This document shows positions 30,833 to 40,488 of a stretch of 64,000 nt of DNA, one piece after another. Both the position numbers and the translations under genes were made by a program. The notes beneath the pieces are model-generated. The model was not told where the DNA came from and made no database searches. It saw nothing but the letters and a program-made list of their open reading frames with translations. The stretch spans positions 1 to 64,000 of the forward strand of contig CALZHP010000002.1 in NCBI GenBank assembly GCA_945787325.1. The letters run 5' to 3'. Numbering within the stretch: position 1 is the first letter of the stretch; each line of letters opens with the position of its first letter. This DNA comes from an uncultured Desulfobulbaceae bacterium (GTDB lineage Bacteria > Desulfobacterota > Desulfobulbia > Desulfobulbales > BM004).

Positions 30833-32287
30833 ATGCCGTCCGCGAACCTACTTGACCCTTCCTTAAATATTTTTCCTGAACATCCGCGTCATATTCACAT
30901 AATGGGTATATGTGGCACCGGTATGGCGTCGCTGGCTGGTATGCTGAAAAGCAGGGGTTATCATGTCAGCGGTTCGGACCAGAATGTTTATCCGCCCATG
31001 AGTGATTTTCTGGAAGAGTCTGCAATTGCAGTGCAGAGCGGATATTCCCCTGATAACCTGCATCCGCGTCCTGACCTAGTGGTGGTTGGCAATGTTATAA
31101 CTCGTAAGAATCCCGAAGCGATTGAATTGGCGGCTTTGGGAATCCCCTATGTCTCTTTTCCTCAGGCGCTCAGACACTATTTTCTGAATGGCAAGACTTC
31201 GCTGGTTGTTGCTGGGACCCATGGAAAAACTACAACTTCATCGCTGCTGGCTACTGCGCTGTATGAGGTTGGACTTTATCCCGGCTTCATGATAGGGGGG
31301 CTGGTCCAGAAATTCGGCCGCAACTTTAACATCAGTGAAGGGGATTATTTTGTAGTGGAAGGGGATGAATATGATACAGCCTTTTTTGACAAAGGACCGA
31401 AATTTCTTCATTACCAACCACATATAGCAATAATCACCAGTATTGAGTTTGATCATGCTGACATTTATGCAGATCTGGAGGCGGTCAAGAACTCTTTTCG
31501 CAGCCTGGTTGGTATAATGCCGCAAGACGGCAGCCTTATCGCCTGTTTTGATGATCCGGTTGTTCGTGAAGTGGTCAGCGAGGCTCAGTGCCAGGTGTTG
31601 GGTTATGGCCTTAGGAGTGATCTGGACTGGTCTCTGTCAGAACTGAGTGTTTCACCAAATGGTACAGATTTTACAGTTTCACGCAAAGGAGAGGCATATG
31701 GGAAATTTCACAGCGTACTGCCAGGCAGGCATAACGCCCTCAATGCTCTGGCGGTTATTGCGGTAATGCATGAACTTGGGGTAGAACTGCAGCAGATCGA
31801 TAGAGGAATCAGCAGCTTTCAAGGGGTGAAAAGACGCCAGGAAGTTCGTGGTGAAGTTGGCGGAATCATCGTAATCGACGACTTTGCCCATCATCCCACC
31901 GCTGTACGTGAAACTGTGGAAGCGTTGGGGGTCGCATATGAAAGCCGCAGGCTGGTGATTGTTTTTGAACCTCGCACCAACACAAGCCGCCGTAAGGTGT
32001 TTCAGGATGCCTATGTTGAAGTATTTGATCCAGCAGATGAAGTGATTATCAAGGAGGCTGAACCTTTAAAGAATGTACCCGCTGAAGAGTTGTTCTCATG
32101 CCCGAAACTTGTGGACGAATTGAATGGGCGGGGTCAGAAGGCTCTCTACTTTCCAGTGACTGATCAAATAATTGAACACATTGCAGCTACAGCACGCCAA
32201 GGTGACGTTGTAGCTATTCTCTCCAACGGAGGTTTTGATAATATTCATTCACGTCTTATAGAAAGGCTTAACCTGAATATTTCATGA
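30833..32287 (+). CDS. mpl: UDP-N-acetylmuramate:tripeptide ligase Mpl (Mur ligase family)
   Basis: HIHIMGICGTGMASLAGMLKSRGYHVSGSDQNVYPPMS; GTHGKTTTSSLLA; DDFAHHPTAVRETV. Confidence 0.93.
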   Translation: MPSANLLDPSLNIFPEHPRHIHIMGICGTGMASLAGMLKSRGYHVSGSDQNVYPPMSDFLEESAIAVQSGYSPDNLHPRPDLVVVGNVITRKNPEAIELAALGIPYVSFPQALRHYFLNGKTSLVVAGTHGKTTTSSLLATALYEVGLYPGFMIGGLVQKFGRNFNISEGDYFVVEGDEYDTAFFDKGPKFLHYQPHIAIITSIEFDHADIYADLEAVKNSFRSLVGIMPQDGSLIACFDDPVVREVVSEAQCQVLGYGLRSDLDWSLSELSVSPNGTDFTVSRKGEAYGKFHSVLPGRHNALNALAVIAVMHELGVELQQIDRGISSFQGVKRRQEVRGEVGGIIVIDDFAHHPTAVRETVEALGVAYESRRLVIVFEPRTNTSRRKVFQDAYVEVFDPADEVIIKEAEPLKNVPAEELFSCPKLVDELNGRGQKALYFPVTDQIIEHIAATARQGDVVAILSNGGFDNIHSRLIERLNLNIS

Positions 32288-32527
32288 GTAATTTTGAAAA
32301 ATTTTTATAACTGATTGATTTGTCCATAGTTCCTTACCTTTGCCATGTAGTATTTCAAATCCAATTTGTACCGAGTCGGTTCCGTATTTTTTCATTCAAA
32401 ATTACTCACCCAAAGGGCGAGCCAATTAAGCCGAATCTATTTCGGTTCAAAACAATACGCATACTTCAGTATGGCGAATCACTTTGAACCTCGTATCTTC
32501 AACCTGCTAGACTCGTGAAATATCCGG
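32272..32527. repeat. MITE-like intergenic element, copy A
   Basis: Ends CCTGAATATTTCATGAG ... CTCGTGAAATATCCGG; extensively similar to copy B at 35744-35997. Confidence 0.85.
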
Positions 32528-32584
32528 GTTAAATAGCAATCATAAAGTATACAGACTAACCAAGCTGGTTGTTTGCTGAAATAA

Positions 32585-32625
32585 AAAACCCGCAGGTCGT
32601 TTTATACGATCTACGGGTTTTTTTG
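32585..32625. terminator. Bidirectional terminator AAAAAACCCGCAGGTCGTTTTATACGATCTACGGGTTTTTTT
   Basis: Stem-loop with A-run and T-run, downstream of pntB. Confidence 0.85.
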
Positions 32626-32651
32626 TCTCTTGCAGATTCTGCCGTATCAGG

Positions 32652-34022
32652 TCAGTCGCCCTTGAACTCTGCAACCAGTGCTTGTATGGAGGCCTTTGCA
32701 TCCCCAAAGTACATACGTGTATTCGGATAGAAGAACAAGGCGTTCTGAATACCTGCAAAACCAGGATTCATAGAGCGTTTAAGCACGATAACGGTCTTGG
32801 CCCGATGAGTTTCGATAATGGGCATACCGTAAATGGGACTGGTTTCTTCATCGAGAGCAGCAGGGTTAACAACGTCATTAGCACCGATTACTACACATAC
32901 ATCCACGGAATCCATTCTGGGATTGATGTCATCCATTTCCACCAGCTGATCATAGGGGACATTCGCTTCTGCAAGCAGAACGTTCATATGGCCAGGCATT
33001 CGTCCGGCAACAGGGTGGATCGCATAGGAAACTTCAGTGCCGTTTTCCTCCAGCAGTTCGCCAAGTTCCTGGACAACATGCTGTGCCTGTGCAACTGCCA
33101 GTCCATATCCTGGAACAAATGCGACCGAATCGGCTGCTTCCAAAATATAGTATACGTCTTCCGCGTTGGCCGGCCTAACTTCACCTTGAGGCCCTGTACC
33201 TGCGGCCTGAGTAGTTGCTCCGAAGCCTGAGAATAGTACGTTTGTCAGGGAACGGTTCATGGCCTTGCACATAATGTTAGTCAAGATAATACCGCTAGCA
33301 CCGACCAATGCGCCAGCCACAATAAGTATATTGTTGCTGATTACGAACCCGGCGGCACATGCTGCCAGACCGGAATAGCTGTTAAGCAGGGAAATAACAA
33401 CCGGCATGTCTGCTCCGCCAATGGGGATAACGGAGGTAACTCCGAATATAAGGGCGACGACTACAATTAAAAGGAAAATGGCGTAGCTGTCAGCCGGATT
33501 GATAGCGAAAATCGCGGCGGAAGCAACAGCCGTCAACAGTATAATAGCATTAATGATATGCTGTCCGTTGAAGACTATGGCCTTGCTGGGCATTATCTCG
33601 CTCAGTTTTCCAAATGCGATCATACTTCCTGAAAATGTGATACCGCCGATAAATGCAGAAAGGAAGGTTACGATCGCGATAAAAGCTGTCAGTTCAGGAT
33701 GCTGATGATATTCACCCCAGGCAAGGAGTAGACTTGCTATACCACCAAAACCGTTAAAGAGAGCGACCATTTCTGGCATGGATGTCATCTGTACCCTATA
33801 TGCTGCAAAGAGGCCAATAACAGTTCCGATGGCTACACCAGCTGCAATCCATTTGTAGTCGAGCCCCTGGTTTGCAAGGGTAACAATGATGGCCAGCAGC
33901 ATACCAGTTGCGGACAGGAAATTACCGCGCCGAGCTGTTGCAGGAGAGCTCAACATTTTCAGGCCGAAGATAAATAGGCTGGCCGAAATAATGTAGGCAA
34001 AGTTAATAGCTATTACATTCAT
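32652..34022 (-). CDS. pntB: NAD(P) transhydrogenase subunit beta
   Basis: GPQGEVRPANAEDVYYILEAADSVAFVPGYGLAVAQAQ; GANDVVNPAALDEETSPIYGMPI. Confidence 0.97.
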   Translation of the reverse strand: MNVIAINFAYIISASLFIFGLKMLSSPATARRGNFLSATGMLLAIIVTLANQGLDYKWIAAGVAIGTVIGLFAAYRVQMTSMPEMVALFNGFGGIASLLLAWGEYHQHPELTAFIAIVTFLSAFIGGITFSGSMIAFGKLSEIMPSKAIVFNGQHIINAIILLTAVASAAIFAINPADSYAIFLLIVVVALIFGVTSVIPIGGADMPVVISLLNSYSGLAACAAGFVISNNILIVAGALVGASGIILTNIMCKAMNRSLTNVLFSGFGATTQAAGTGPQGEVRPANAEDVYYILEAADSVAFVPGYGLAVAQAQHVVQELGELLEENGTEVSYAIHPVAGRMPGHMNVLLAEANVPYDQLVEMDDINPRMDSVDVCVVIGANDVVNPAALDEETSPIYGMPIIETHRAKTVIVLKRSMNPGFAGIQNALFFYPNTRMYFGDAKASIQALVAEFKGD

Positions 34023-34312
34023 TTGGAGCCCCCTTCATCTTTCTTCTTGAACATTCCCAGCATTCTGTCGGTTACCGCATAGCCGCCAACAACGTTAATT
34101 GTAGCAAAGGCAACCGCCAGGGTTCCCAGGACTATAGCTACTTTCATGTTGTCTGCTTTCAGCGATGCCAAAGAACCGATGAGAGTAATGCCTGAAATGG
34201 CATTTGAACCGGACATTAGCGGTGTATGCAGGGTAGAAGGCACCTTGGAAATGAGTTCAAATCCCAGAAAAATAGACAGGGCGAATACAAAAGTCAGGAA
34301 TACAGGTTCCAT
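34019..34312 (-). CDS. NAD(P) transhydrogenase subunit alpha, membrane part (PntA2/PntAB)
   Basis: FELISKVPSTLHTPLMSGSNAISGITLIGSL. Confidence 0.95.
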   Translation of the reverse strand: MEPVFLTFVFALSIFLGFELISKVPSTLHTPLMSGSNAISGITLIGSLASLKADNMKVAIVLGTLAVAFATINVVGGYAVTDRMLGMFKKKDEGGSK

Positions 34313-34321
34313 TTTGTCCCC

Positions 34322-35458
34322 TCATTTGTTGATAATATTTTTATATGTTTCGCTGAAGATTTCACCGTCATGTGTAATAAGAGCACCCATGATAATGTCG
34401 TCATCAAGTTTCAGATCGAATTCCTTATTGTCTTTGTCCCAGAAATGATCAATAAAATTGCCAAGGTTTGCCGAGTACATCTGGCTGGCGGCTGAGGCAA
34501 CACGGCCGGGCAAGTTGGCAAGGCCAATAATTTTAACGCCTTCAACTTCAGTGACCTTGTCAAGTTCCGAACCTTCAACATTGCCGCCTGTTTCCACAGC
34601 CATATCGACAATTACACTGCCGGGCTGCATCTGGGCAATAATGGCGTGATCTACAATCCTGGGAGCTTTCCTTCCGAAAACCTGGGCCGTTGTTATAACT
34701 ACATCGGCTTGGGCACAGGCTTTGGCCATCCCCTCTTTTTGCTTGTGGAGCTGCTCCGGTGTGAGCTGCTTGGCATAACCGTCTTTAGTCTGGCCGGTTT
34801 CGCCGAGATCAATTTTGACGAATTTTGCTCCAAGTGATTTAACCTGTTCTTCAACAACCGGCCTGGTGTCAAATGCCTCAACCCGCGCTCCCATGCGCCT
34901 GGCAGTAGCAATAGCCTGCAAACCGGCAACACCAACGCCTATAATGAAGACACGGGCCGGTTTAATTGTACCAGACGGAGTTGTCATCATGGGGAAGATT
35001 TTGTCCAACTGCTCGCATGCTTGAATGACGGCAACGTATCCTCCCAGGTTGGCCTGTGAACTCAAGACATCCATCTTCTGAGCAATGGTGGAACGGGGAA
35101 TCATTTCAAGACTGATTGCATTGATGCCGTTTGTTTTGAGTTTTTCAACCAGTTCATTTTCATTAAACGGATCAAGATAGCTGACATGAATACAACCATT
35201 CTTCATCAGTTCAATCTCATCAATGGGAGGTTTGCGTAAACGCAGAACAATATCTGCAGATTTGAGGAGCGCCTGGCGATCGCTATTGATCTTTGCGCCG
35301 GCATTTAAGTAATCCTCGTCTTCAAACCTGCATGTAACACCCAAGCCTGACTCAACTTCAACCTCGGCACCTAGTTTTACTAGTTTATCTACAGTGGCCG
35401 GGATGAGCGGGACACGCTTTTCGCCCTCATAAGTTTCTTTCATTGCAGCAATTTTCAT
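34322..35458 (-). CDS. pntA: NAD(P) transhydrogenase subunit alpha part 1
   Basis: VPLIPATVDKLVKLGAEVEVESG; LSSQANLGGYVAVIQA; GVGVAGLQAIATARRMGARVEAFDTRP. Confidence 0.96.
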   Translation of the reverse strand: MKIAAMKETYEGEKRVPLIPATVDKLVKLGAEVEVESGLGVTCRFEDEDYLNAGAKINSDRQALLKSADIVLRLRKPPIDEIELMKNGCIHVSYLDPFNENELVEKLKTNGINAISLEMIPRSTIAQKMDVLSSQANLGGYVAVIQACEQLDKIFPMMTTPSGTIKPARVFIIGVGVAGLQAIATARRMGARVEAFDTRPVVEEQVKSLGAKFVKIDLGETGQTKDGYAKQLTPEQLHKQKEGMAKACAQADVVITTAQVFGRKAPRIVDHAIIAQMQPGSVIVDMAVETGGNVEGSELDKVTEVEGVKIIGLANLPGRVASAASQMYSANLGNFIDHFWDKDNKEFDLKLDDDIIMGALITHDGEIFSETYKNIINK

Positions 35459-35743
35459 GACTGCGGCTCCTTATTAATGCAATTAAATTGTTTCCTTCCC
35501 GGACAAGCCAAACCGGAAAAAATACATAAAATTGTTGTATGTGCTTTCACACATTTTAGAATTCAGAACGACTGATTCAGCTCTTAAAAAATCAATACGG
35601 CAAAAAACTGCCTTGTTGTAACACGGAAGTTATGTGTTATCAACCTGTAAGAATAATTTTGAAGAGTTGCTCCAATTACCATAATTAAATAATTATTGCA
35701 TCCCTTAATTGGAACTTTTAAGTACCTGATGATAAAGACTTAC

Positions 35744-35997
35744 CCGAATATTTCATGAGTAAATTTGAAAGTATTATAGGACATAGTATATTTTCAGATT
35801 GTTCCAAAAATATTCATTGTAGTTTTTCGATATCCAATTTGCACCTATAAGTTCAGCATCTCATATTCAAAATTACTCACCCAAGGGCGAGTCAATCAGT
35901 CCAAACCTACCTCGGTTAAAAGCAATTCACATACTTCAGTATAGCGAATCGCTTTTAACCTCGTATCTTTAACCTGCTTGGCTCGTGAAATATCCGG
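35744..35997. repeat. MITE-like intergenic element, copy B
   Basis: Ends CCGAATATTTCATGAG ... CTCGTGAAATATCCGG; same orientation as copy A. Confidence 0.85.
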
Positions 35998-36054
35998 TCA
36001 AAGTTCCGGTCATTTCGTCTTTTGAAGTACATTTGCCAATTTTTCAAAAAAAAA

Positions 36055-36079
36055 GGCCGGCTGAAAGCCGGCCTTTTTT
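36055..36079. terminator. Bidirectional terminator GGCCGGCTGAAAGCCGGCC with flanking A/T runs
   Basis: Perfect GC stem, poly-A left, TTTTTT right; downstream of outer-membrane protein gene. Confidence 0.85.
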
Positions 36080-36099
36080 GAAACTGTGCAAGAGCTGGT

Positions 36100-36696
36100 T
36101 TAGTAACTAAATCTTACTCCAAACATAATATTGCTACTTTTGTATTCACTTTCCGTGGGACCAAAATCAGGATCAGTTGTAGCAAAATATCTGTATGAAA
36201 GGTCAAAAACGGTTGTACTTGATATAGCATAACTGGCCCCCAGGCAGAACTGATATGCCAAGACGGTGTCATCTTCATTGCCAACTGTTACTGGTCCTAC
36301 TGATAAACTGTCTACATCTATATTAGCAAATCCGATTCCAATTCCGAGGTAGGGAGCAAGTGGTGATTGGCTAACAAAATCATAATATCCGTTGATTAAA
36401 AAACTGAGGGCAGTTGTATCACCTGATGCGCCAACTGTATCAAAGTCGTTAGTCCGGTATGCTATTTCCAGCTCGGAGCGGAAGTCACCGTAATCGTGAC
36501 CGAAAGCACCGCTGATTGCAAATCCAGGGTCGTATTCCGTTGAAACCGAGCCGCTGGAATCGGTGAGGGTTCCATCATGCAGAAAGACGAGACCCAGGTT
36601 GCCGCTTAAATAATAATTAGGTTGTGCGCCAAATGCTGAAGTTGAAAAAATACAAAAGATGATACCAACCGAAAATGTCAGGATTACTCTCTTCAT
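36100..36696 (-). CDS. Outer-membrane beta-barrel protein
   Basis: Signal peptide, alternating beta-strand pattern, C-terminal aromatic FGVRFSY. Confidence 0.85.
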   Translation of the reverse strand: MKRVILTFSVGIIFCIFSTSAFGAQPNYYLSGNLGLVFLHDGTLTDSSGSVSTEYDPGFAISGAFGHDYGDFRSELEIAYRTNDFDTVGASGDTTALSFLINGYYDFVSQSPLAPYLGIGIGFANIDVDSLSVGPVTVGNEDDTVLAYQFCLGASYAISSTTVFDLSYRYFATTDPDFGPTESEYKSSNIMFGVRFSY

Positions 36697-36797
36697 TTTT
36701 TTACCCTCCTTATTTATTCATTAGTTATTGGCCATGAAGTTGAGTGAGCTGAAATGTTGACCTATAATACAGAAACTTATAGAAAAATATTATAAAT

Positions 36798-36832
36798 GGA
36801 GTGTCCCGCTTCACATTGAAATGGGACACTCC
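36798..36832 (-). terminator. Hairpin GGAGTGTCCC-N15-GGGACACTCC downstream of cytochrome c gene
   Basis: 10-bp perfect stem followed on minus strand by ATTTATAATATTTTT. Confidence 0.55.
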
Positions 36833-36885
36833 AAGCAGTGAACTGTAGCGTGATAGCATTTAGATGTTTATCAATATTTCCAATG

Positions 36886-37197
36886 CTATAATGACTGTAC
36901 GTACATTTTTAGAGATCGCATATCCACGGATCTGCCGTCGATTTTATCTGCTTCGAGAGCTCCGGTCAAACACTTATTAATTGCCTTGCTGAGTTTTTTG
37001 TTCTCAGCAGCTTTTTCAAGCCCTTTTCCATTAGCATGACAGGAGTTGCAGGATTTATTGTTAGCGGAGCCGGACAAAGATGCGTTATGAAACATCTGTT
37101 TGCCCAATTCAGTAGATGATTTACCTGCCGCCATTGCTAAGCCTCCTACCAATATTACTGCAAGAAAAGCACAAAATACCAATTTAAATTTATTCAT
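36886..37197 (-). CDS. Monoheme c-type cytochrome
   Basis: Signal peptide and CNSCH heme motif. Confidence 0.9.
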   Translation of the reverse strand: MNKFKLVFCAFLAVILVGGLAMAAGKSSTELGKQMFHNASLSGSANNKSCNSCHANGKGLEKAAENKKLSKAINKCLTGALEADKIDGRSVDMRSLKMYVQSL

Positions 37198-37444
37198 TTT
37201 TTTCTCCTTTTAGTTCATCATTTATTTTTTTCAATTACAGTTCACAGCAATTCAATTTATCGCAAAGTTACACCCATGCTCATGAAGAACAGGATCTTCT
37301 TCAAGAATCTTCGAAAGTCCTAATTGTTTAGAATAATACAAATATTCCTTGCAGGTAGTGTGGAAAAATAATTTAAAATTTGCGGTATATGTGTGGCAGG
37401 CCCACATATAACTTTAGGTTCAATTTCACAGTGTGGCGGTTACG

Positions 37445-38866
37445 TTACATAATAACTTTAACAGCCGCTTCTGTCATAGCAACTATCTTTGCAGGCACCA
37501 CTCCCATGATAATGATGAATACCAGCAATGCACAACTGACTACCTTGGTAATGGTATCCACTTCTACAGCAGGCCGATCTTCCGAGTCTGTACAGAAACT
37601 AATCCTTACAACAGAAAGGTAATAGTATATGGAAATTGCGGTATTAAGGGCCGCAAGGATAACCAGGGTAAGATAACCTTCTTTCAAGGCACCGGCCAAC
37701 AACATGAACTTACCCATAAAGCCGACAAACGGAGGTATGCCCGCCAGTGCGAACATGCCAATAAGCAATGTGACGGCAAGAAAGGGAGCGCGCTTGTGAA
37801 GCCCGGTCAGATCGTCAATGGCTACATTTTCGCCGTTTCTGGATACTGAACAGATGACCAGAAAGCAGGCGAGGTTCATCAGCATATAACCGATAATATA
37901 ATACATGGCTGTTGCATAGCCGGTTCCTTTAAGGGTAACGAGACCAAGAAGTACATATCCGGCATGAGCGATACCTGAAAAACCAAGCATCCTTTTGATA
38001 TCTTTCTGAACCAATGCGATGAGGTTGCCGTAAAACATCGAGGCAATTGATAGTATGGTGAGAAGAGTAACTATAGTGCTGTTTCCCGGTGCAGCCATTG
38101 AGGTAATTCTTATCAGCAGAGCAACCGCTGCGATTTTAGGGACTGAAGCAATAAAAGCTGTTGTTTCGTTGGATGAGCCTTCATAGACATCCGGAACCCA
38201 GAAATGGAACGGCGCAACGCCTAATTTGAAGAAAAAGCCCCCCATGACCATTGCCAGCCCAACTATTGCTGCCGGTGTGCTGGAAAGATTGTGCATTGCC
38301 GGGACGAGTTCCGAGAGATATGTGGTTCCAGTGAGGCCAAACAGATAACTCATGCCAAAAAGCATAACACCAGTGGCGACAACTCCGAACAGTATATATT
38401 TGATACCTGCTTCCATTTGGCTTCGATCACCGGTTTCATCGTTGCGCATTGGTACCAGCAGGTAGAGTGAATAAGAAGACAGCTCGAGAGCAACAAATAG
38501 AGTAAGCAGTTCAGTGCTGCTGACCAGCATGACCAGGCCCAGCACACTGAGAGTCAGAAAGAGATAATATTCAGGCCGGACTTCATCTCTGATACCTTTC
38601 AACTCCTTTCCGAAAAGCAGAACAACCGCAAAACCAATACCGATGAGCAGCTTAAAAATCTGGGAAAAAAGATCGACATGATAGGCTGCAAAAAACAAAT
38701 CCCCGTTAAGCTTTAAGCAGAAGAGATTGATGAAGACATTAATAACTGCCAGAACGGCGGTGACATTCCTTGCCTTGCTGCCTTTAGAGGAATTAATGCA
38801 CATCGTAAATATAACAAGGCAGCTGAACAGGAGAAATAATTCAGGGATGAATAATACTGTTTTCAT
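37445..38866 (-). CDS. nuoN: NADH-quinone oxidoreductase subunit N
   Basis: Antiporter-like family; KLGVAPFHFWVPDVYEGSSNETTAFIASVPK; last gene of complex I operon. Confidence 0.95.
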   Translation of the reverse strand: MKTVLFIPELFLLFSCLVIFTMCINSSKGSKARNVTAVLAVINVFINLFCLKLNGDLFFAAYHVDLFSQIFKLLIGIGFAVVLLFGKELKGIRDEVRPEYYLFLTLSVLGLVMLVSSTELLTLFVALELSSYSLYLLVPMRNDETGDRSQMEAGIKYILFGVVATGVMLFGMSYLFGLTGTTYLSELVPAMHNLSSTPAAIVGLAMVMGGFFFKLGVAPFHFWVPDVYEGSSNETTAFIASVPKIAAVALLIRITSMAAPGNSTIVTLLTILSIASMFYGNLIALVQKDIKRMLGFSGIAHAGYVLLGLVTLKGTGYATAMYYIIGYMLMNLACFLVICSVSRNGENVAIDDLTGLHKRAPFLAVTLLIGMFALAGIPPFVGFMGKFMLLAGALKEGYLTLVILAALNTAISIYYYLSVVRISFCTDSEDRPAVEVDTITKVVSCALLVFIIIMGVVPAKIVAMTEAAVKVIM

Positions 38867-38919
38867 CTTTGATCCTTTAGGGATTCGTTAATTAGTTACA
38901 CTCTACGTTCGTCTTTATA

Positions 38920-40449
38920 TCAAGGCAGGAGAAGCTTTGCCAGTTCAGTACTTTGAGGAGCAGCATCTCCCACCTGGGTAAGCAAGTGGTTGACACTGGT
39001 GCTCAGAACATCGATAAATGGAGCTGGTTTCAGGCCTATCCAGAAAACAAATATCAACAACGGCGCCAGGGTTACAATTTCGCGCATGCTAAGATCAGTA
39101 AGATAGCTCTGGTCCGGATTGCTGGTGCCTCCCCACACAACTTTCTGCAGCATACGCAACATGTATGCCGCGGCCAGCACAGCACCTGGTATGGCAAAGG
39201 CTGCGACCACCTTTGTTTTAGCAAAAGCACCGACTAGGATGAGGAACTCACCTATGAAGCTGTTAGTACCCGGAAATGCAAGAGAAGATAGCGAGAAAAA
39301 GGCAAGAAACGTCACATAAATCGGCATATATCTGCCGACCCCCGTGGCCATGGCCAGTTCCCTGCTGTGGGTACGTTCGTATATCATGCCGACGCAAAGG
39401 AAGAGTGCGCCGGTTGTTACACCGTGGTTGATCATTTGCAGAATAGCACCTTCAATACCATTTTTATTCAGAACAAAAATTCCGAGGGTAACAAAGCCCA
39501 TGTGTCCCACACTTGAGTAGGCAACAAGCTTTTTCATGTCGCTCTGGGCCAGGGCAGTAAAACCGCCATATAATATACCGGCAATGGATAGCCAGAGAAT
39601 ATATGGCATGAAAATAAACGTTGCCTCGGGTGTGATGGGCAGACAGAAACGCAGAAATCCATACGTGCCCATCTTTAGCAGGACACTGGCCAGAACAACA
39701 CTGCCGGCTGTTGGGGCTTCAACGTGGGCGGCAGGTAACCAGGTATGGAACGGAAACATGGGAACCTTGATGGCAAAAGCCAGAAAGAAAGCCAGGAACA
39801 CCCATATCTGAAAGACAGATGAATAATCCTGTCCCATCATCTGCGGGATGCTGAAACTGCCGTCATTATGGAGATAGAGAGCGATTATGGCAACAAGGAG
39901 CATAACCGAGCCGGCCAGGGTGTAAAGAAAGAATTTAATGGAGGCGTATGTTTTGCGTGGACCGCCCCACACTGCTATGAGCAGGAACATGGGGATAAGC
40001 ATTGCTTCCCACAGGATGTAAAAAAGAACAAAGTCCAGAGCCATGAACACGCCTAGCATGGATGTTTCCATGACCAACAGGCAGATCATGAATGGCTTTA
40101 CCCTTTTGGTGATATACCGCCATGAACCCAGCACACAAAGCGGCATAAGCAGGGTGGTCATCAGGACGAGCAGCAGGCTGATGCCGTCAATCCCCAGAGT
40201 ATAATGGATATTAAGAGATGGGATCCAGGCATGATGTTCGCCGAACTGATACTTGGCGGTGTTCATATCAAATTTGGTATAGAGAGGTAGTGATAAAAGT
40301 GCCGTCAGTAACGTGACCACCAGGCTCCAGATTTTTGCCGCGTTATCGTTCGGCAGCAGCAATAAAACAGCGGCACCTGCCAGCGGCAGAAAAATCACCA
40401 CGCTCAAGATCTCGTAACCCAAGCTGTTCATGATCAGAAAGTCTTGCAT
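38920..40449 (-). CDS. nuoM: NADH-quinone oxidoreductase subunit M
   Basis: KVPMFPFHTWLPAAHVEAPTAGSVVLASVLLKMGTYGFLRF. Confidence 0.96.
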   Translation of the reverse strand: MQDFLIMNSLGYEILSVVIFLPLAGAAVLLLLPNDNAAKIWSLVVTLLTALLSLPLYTKFDMNTAKYQFGEHHAWIPSLNIHYTLGIDGISLLLVLMTTLLMPLCVLGSWRYITKRVKPFMICLLVMETSMLGVFMALDFVLFYILWEAMLIPMFLLIAVWGGPRKTYASIKFFLYTLAGSVMLLVAIIALYLHNDGSFSIPQMMGQDYSSVFQIWVFLAFFLAFAIKVPMFPFHTWLPAAHVEAPTAGSVVLASVLLKMGTYGFLRFCLPITPEATFIFMPYILWLSIAGILYGGFTALAQSDMKKLVAYSSVGHMGFVTLGIFVLNKNGIEGAILQMINHGVTTGALFLCVGMIYERTHSRELAMATGVGRYMPIYVTFLAFFSLSSLAFPGTNSFIGEFLILVGAFAKTKVVAAFAIPGAVLAAAYMLRMLQKVVWGGTSNPDQSYLTDLSMREIVTLAPLLIFVFWIGLKPAPFIDVLSTSVNHLLTQVGDAAPQSTELAKLLLP

Positions 40450-40488
40450 TCCTTCTATATCCTCTTACGCTTTACTTAGCATTTTAGC

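Noticed and set aside
32682-33230. 182-aa plus-strand ORF opposite pntB
   Set aside because: Shadow ORF; no domain resemblance.
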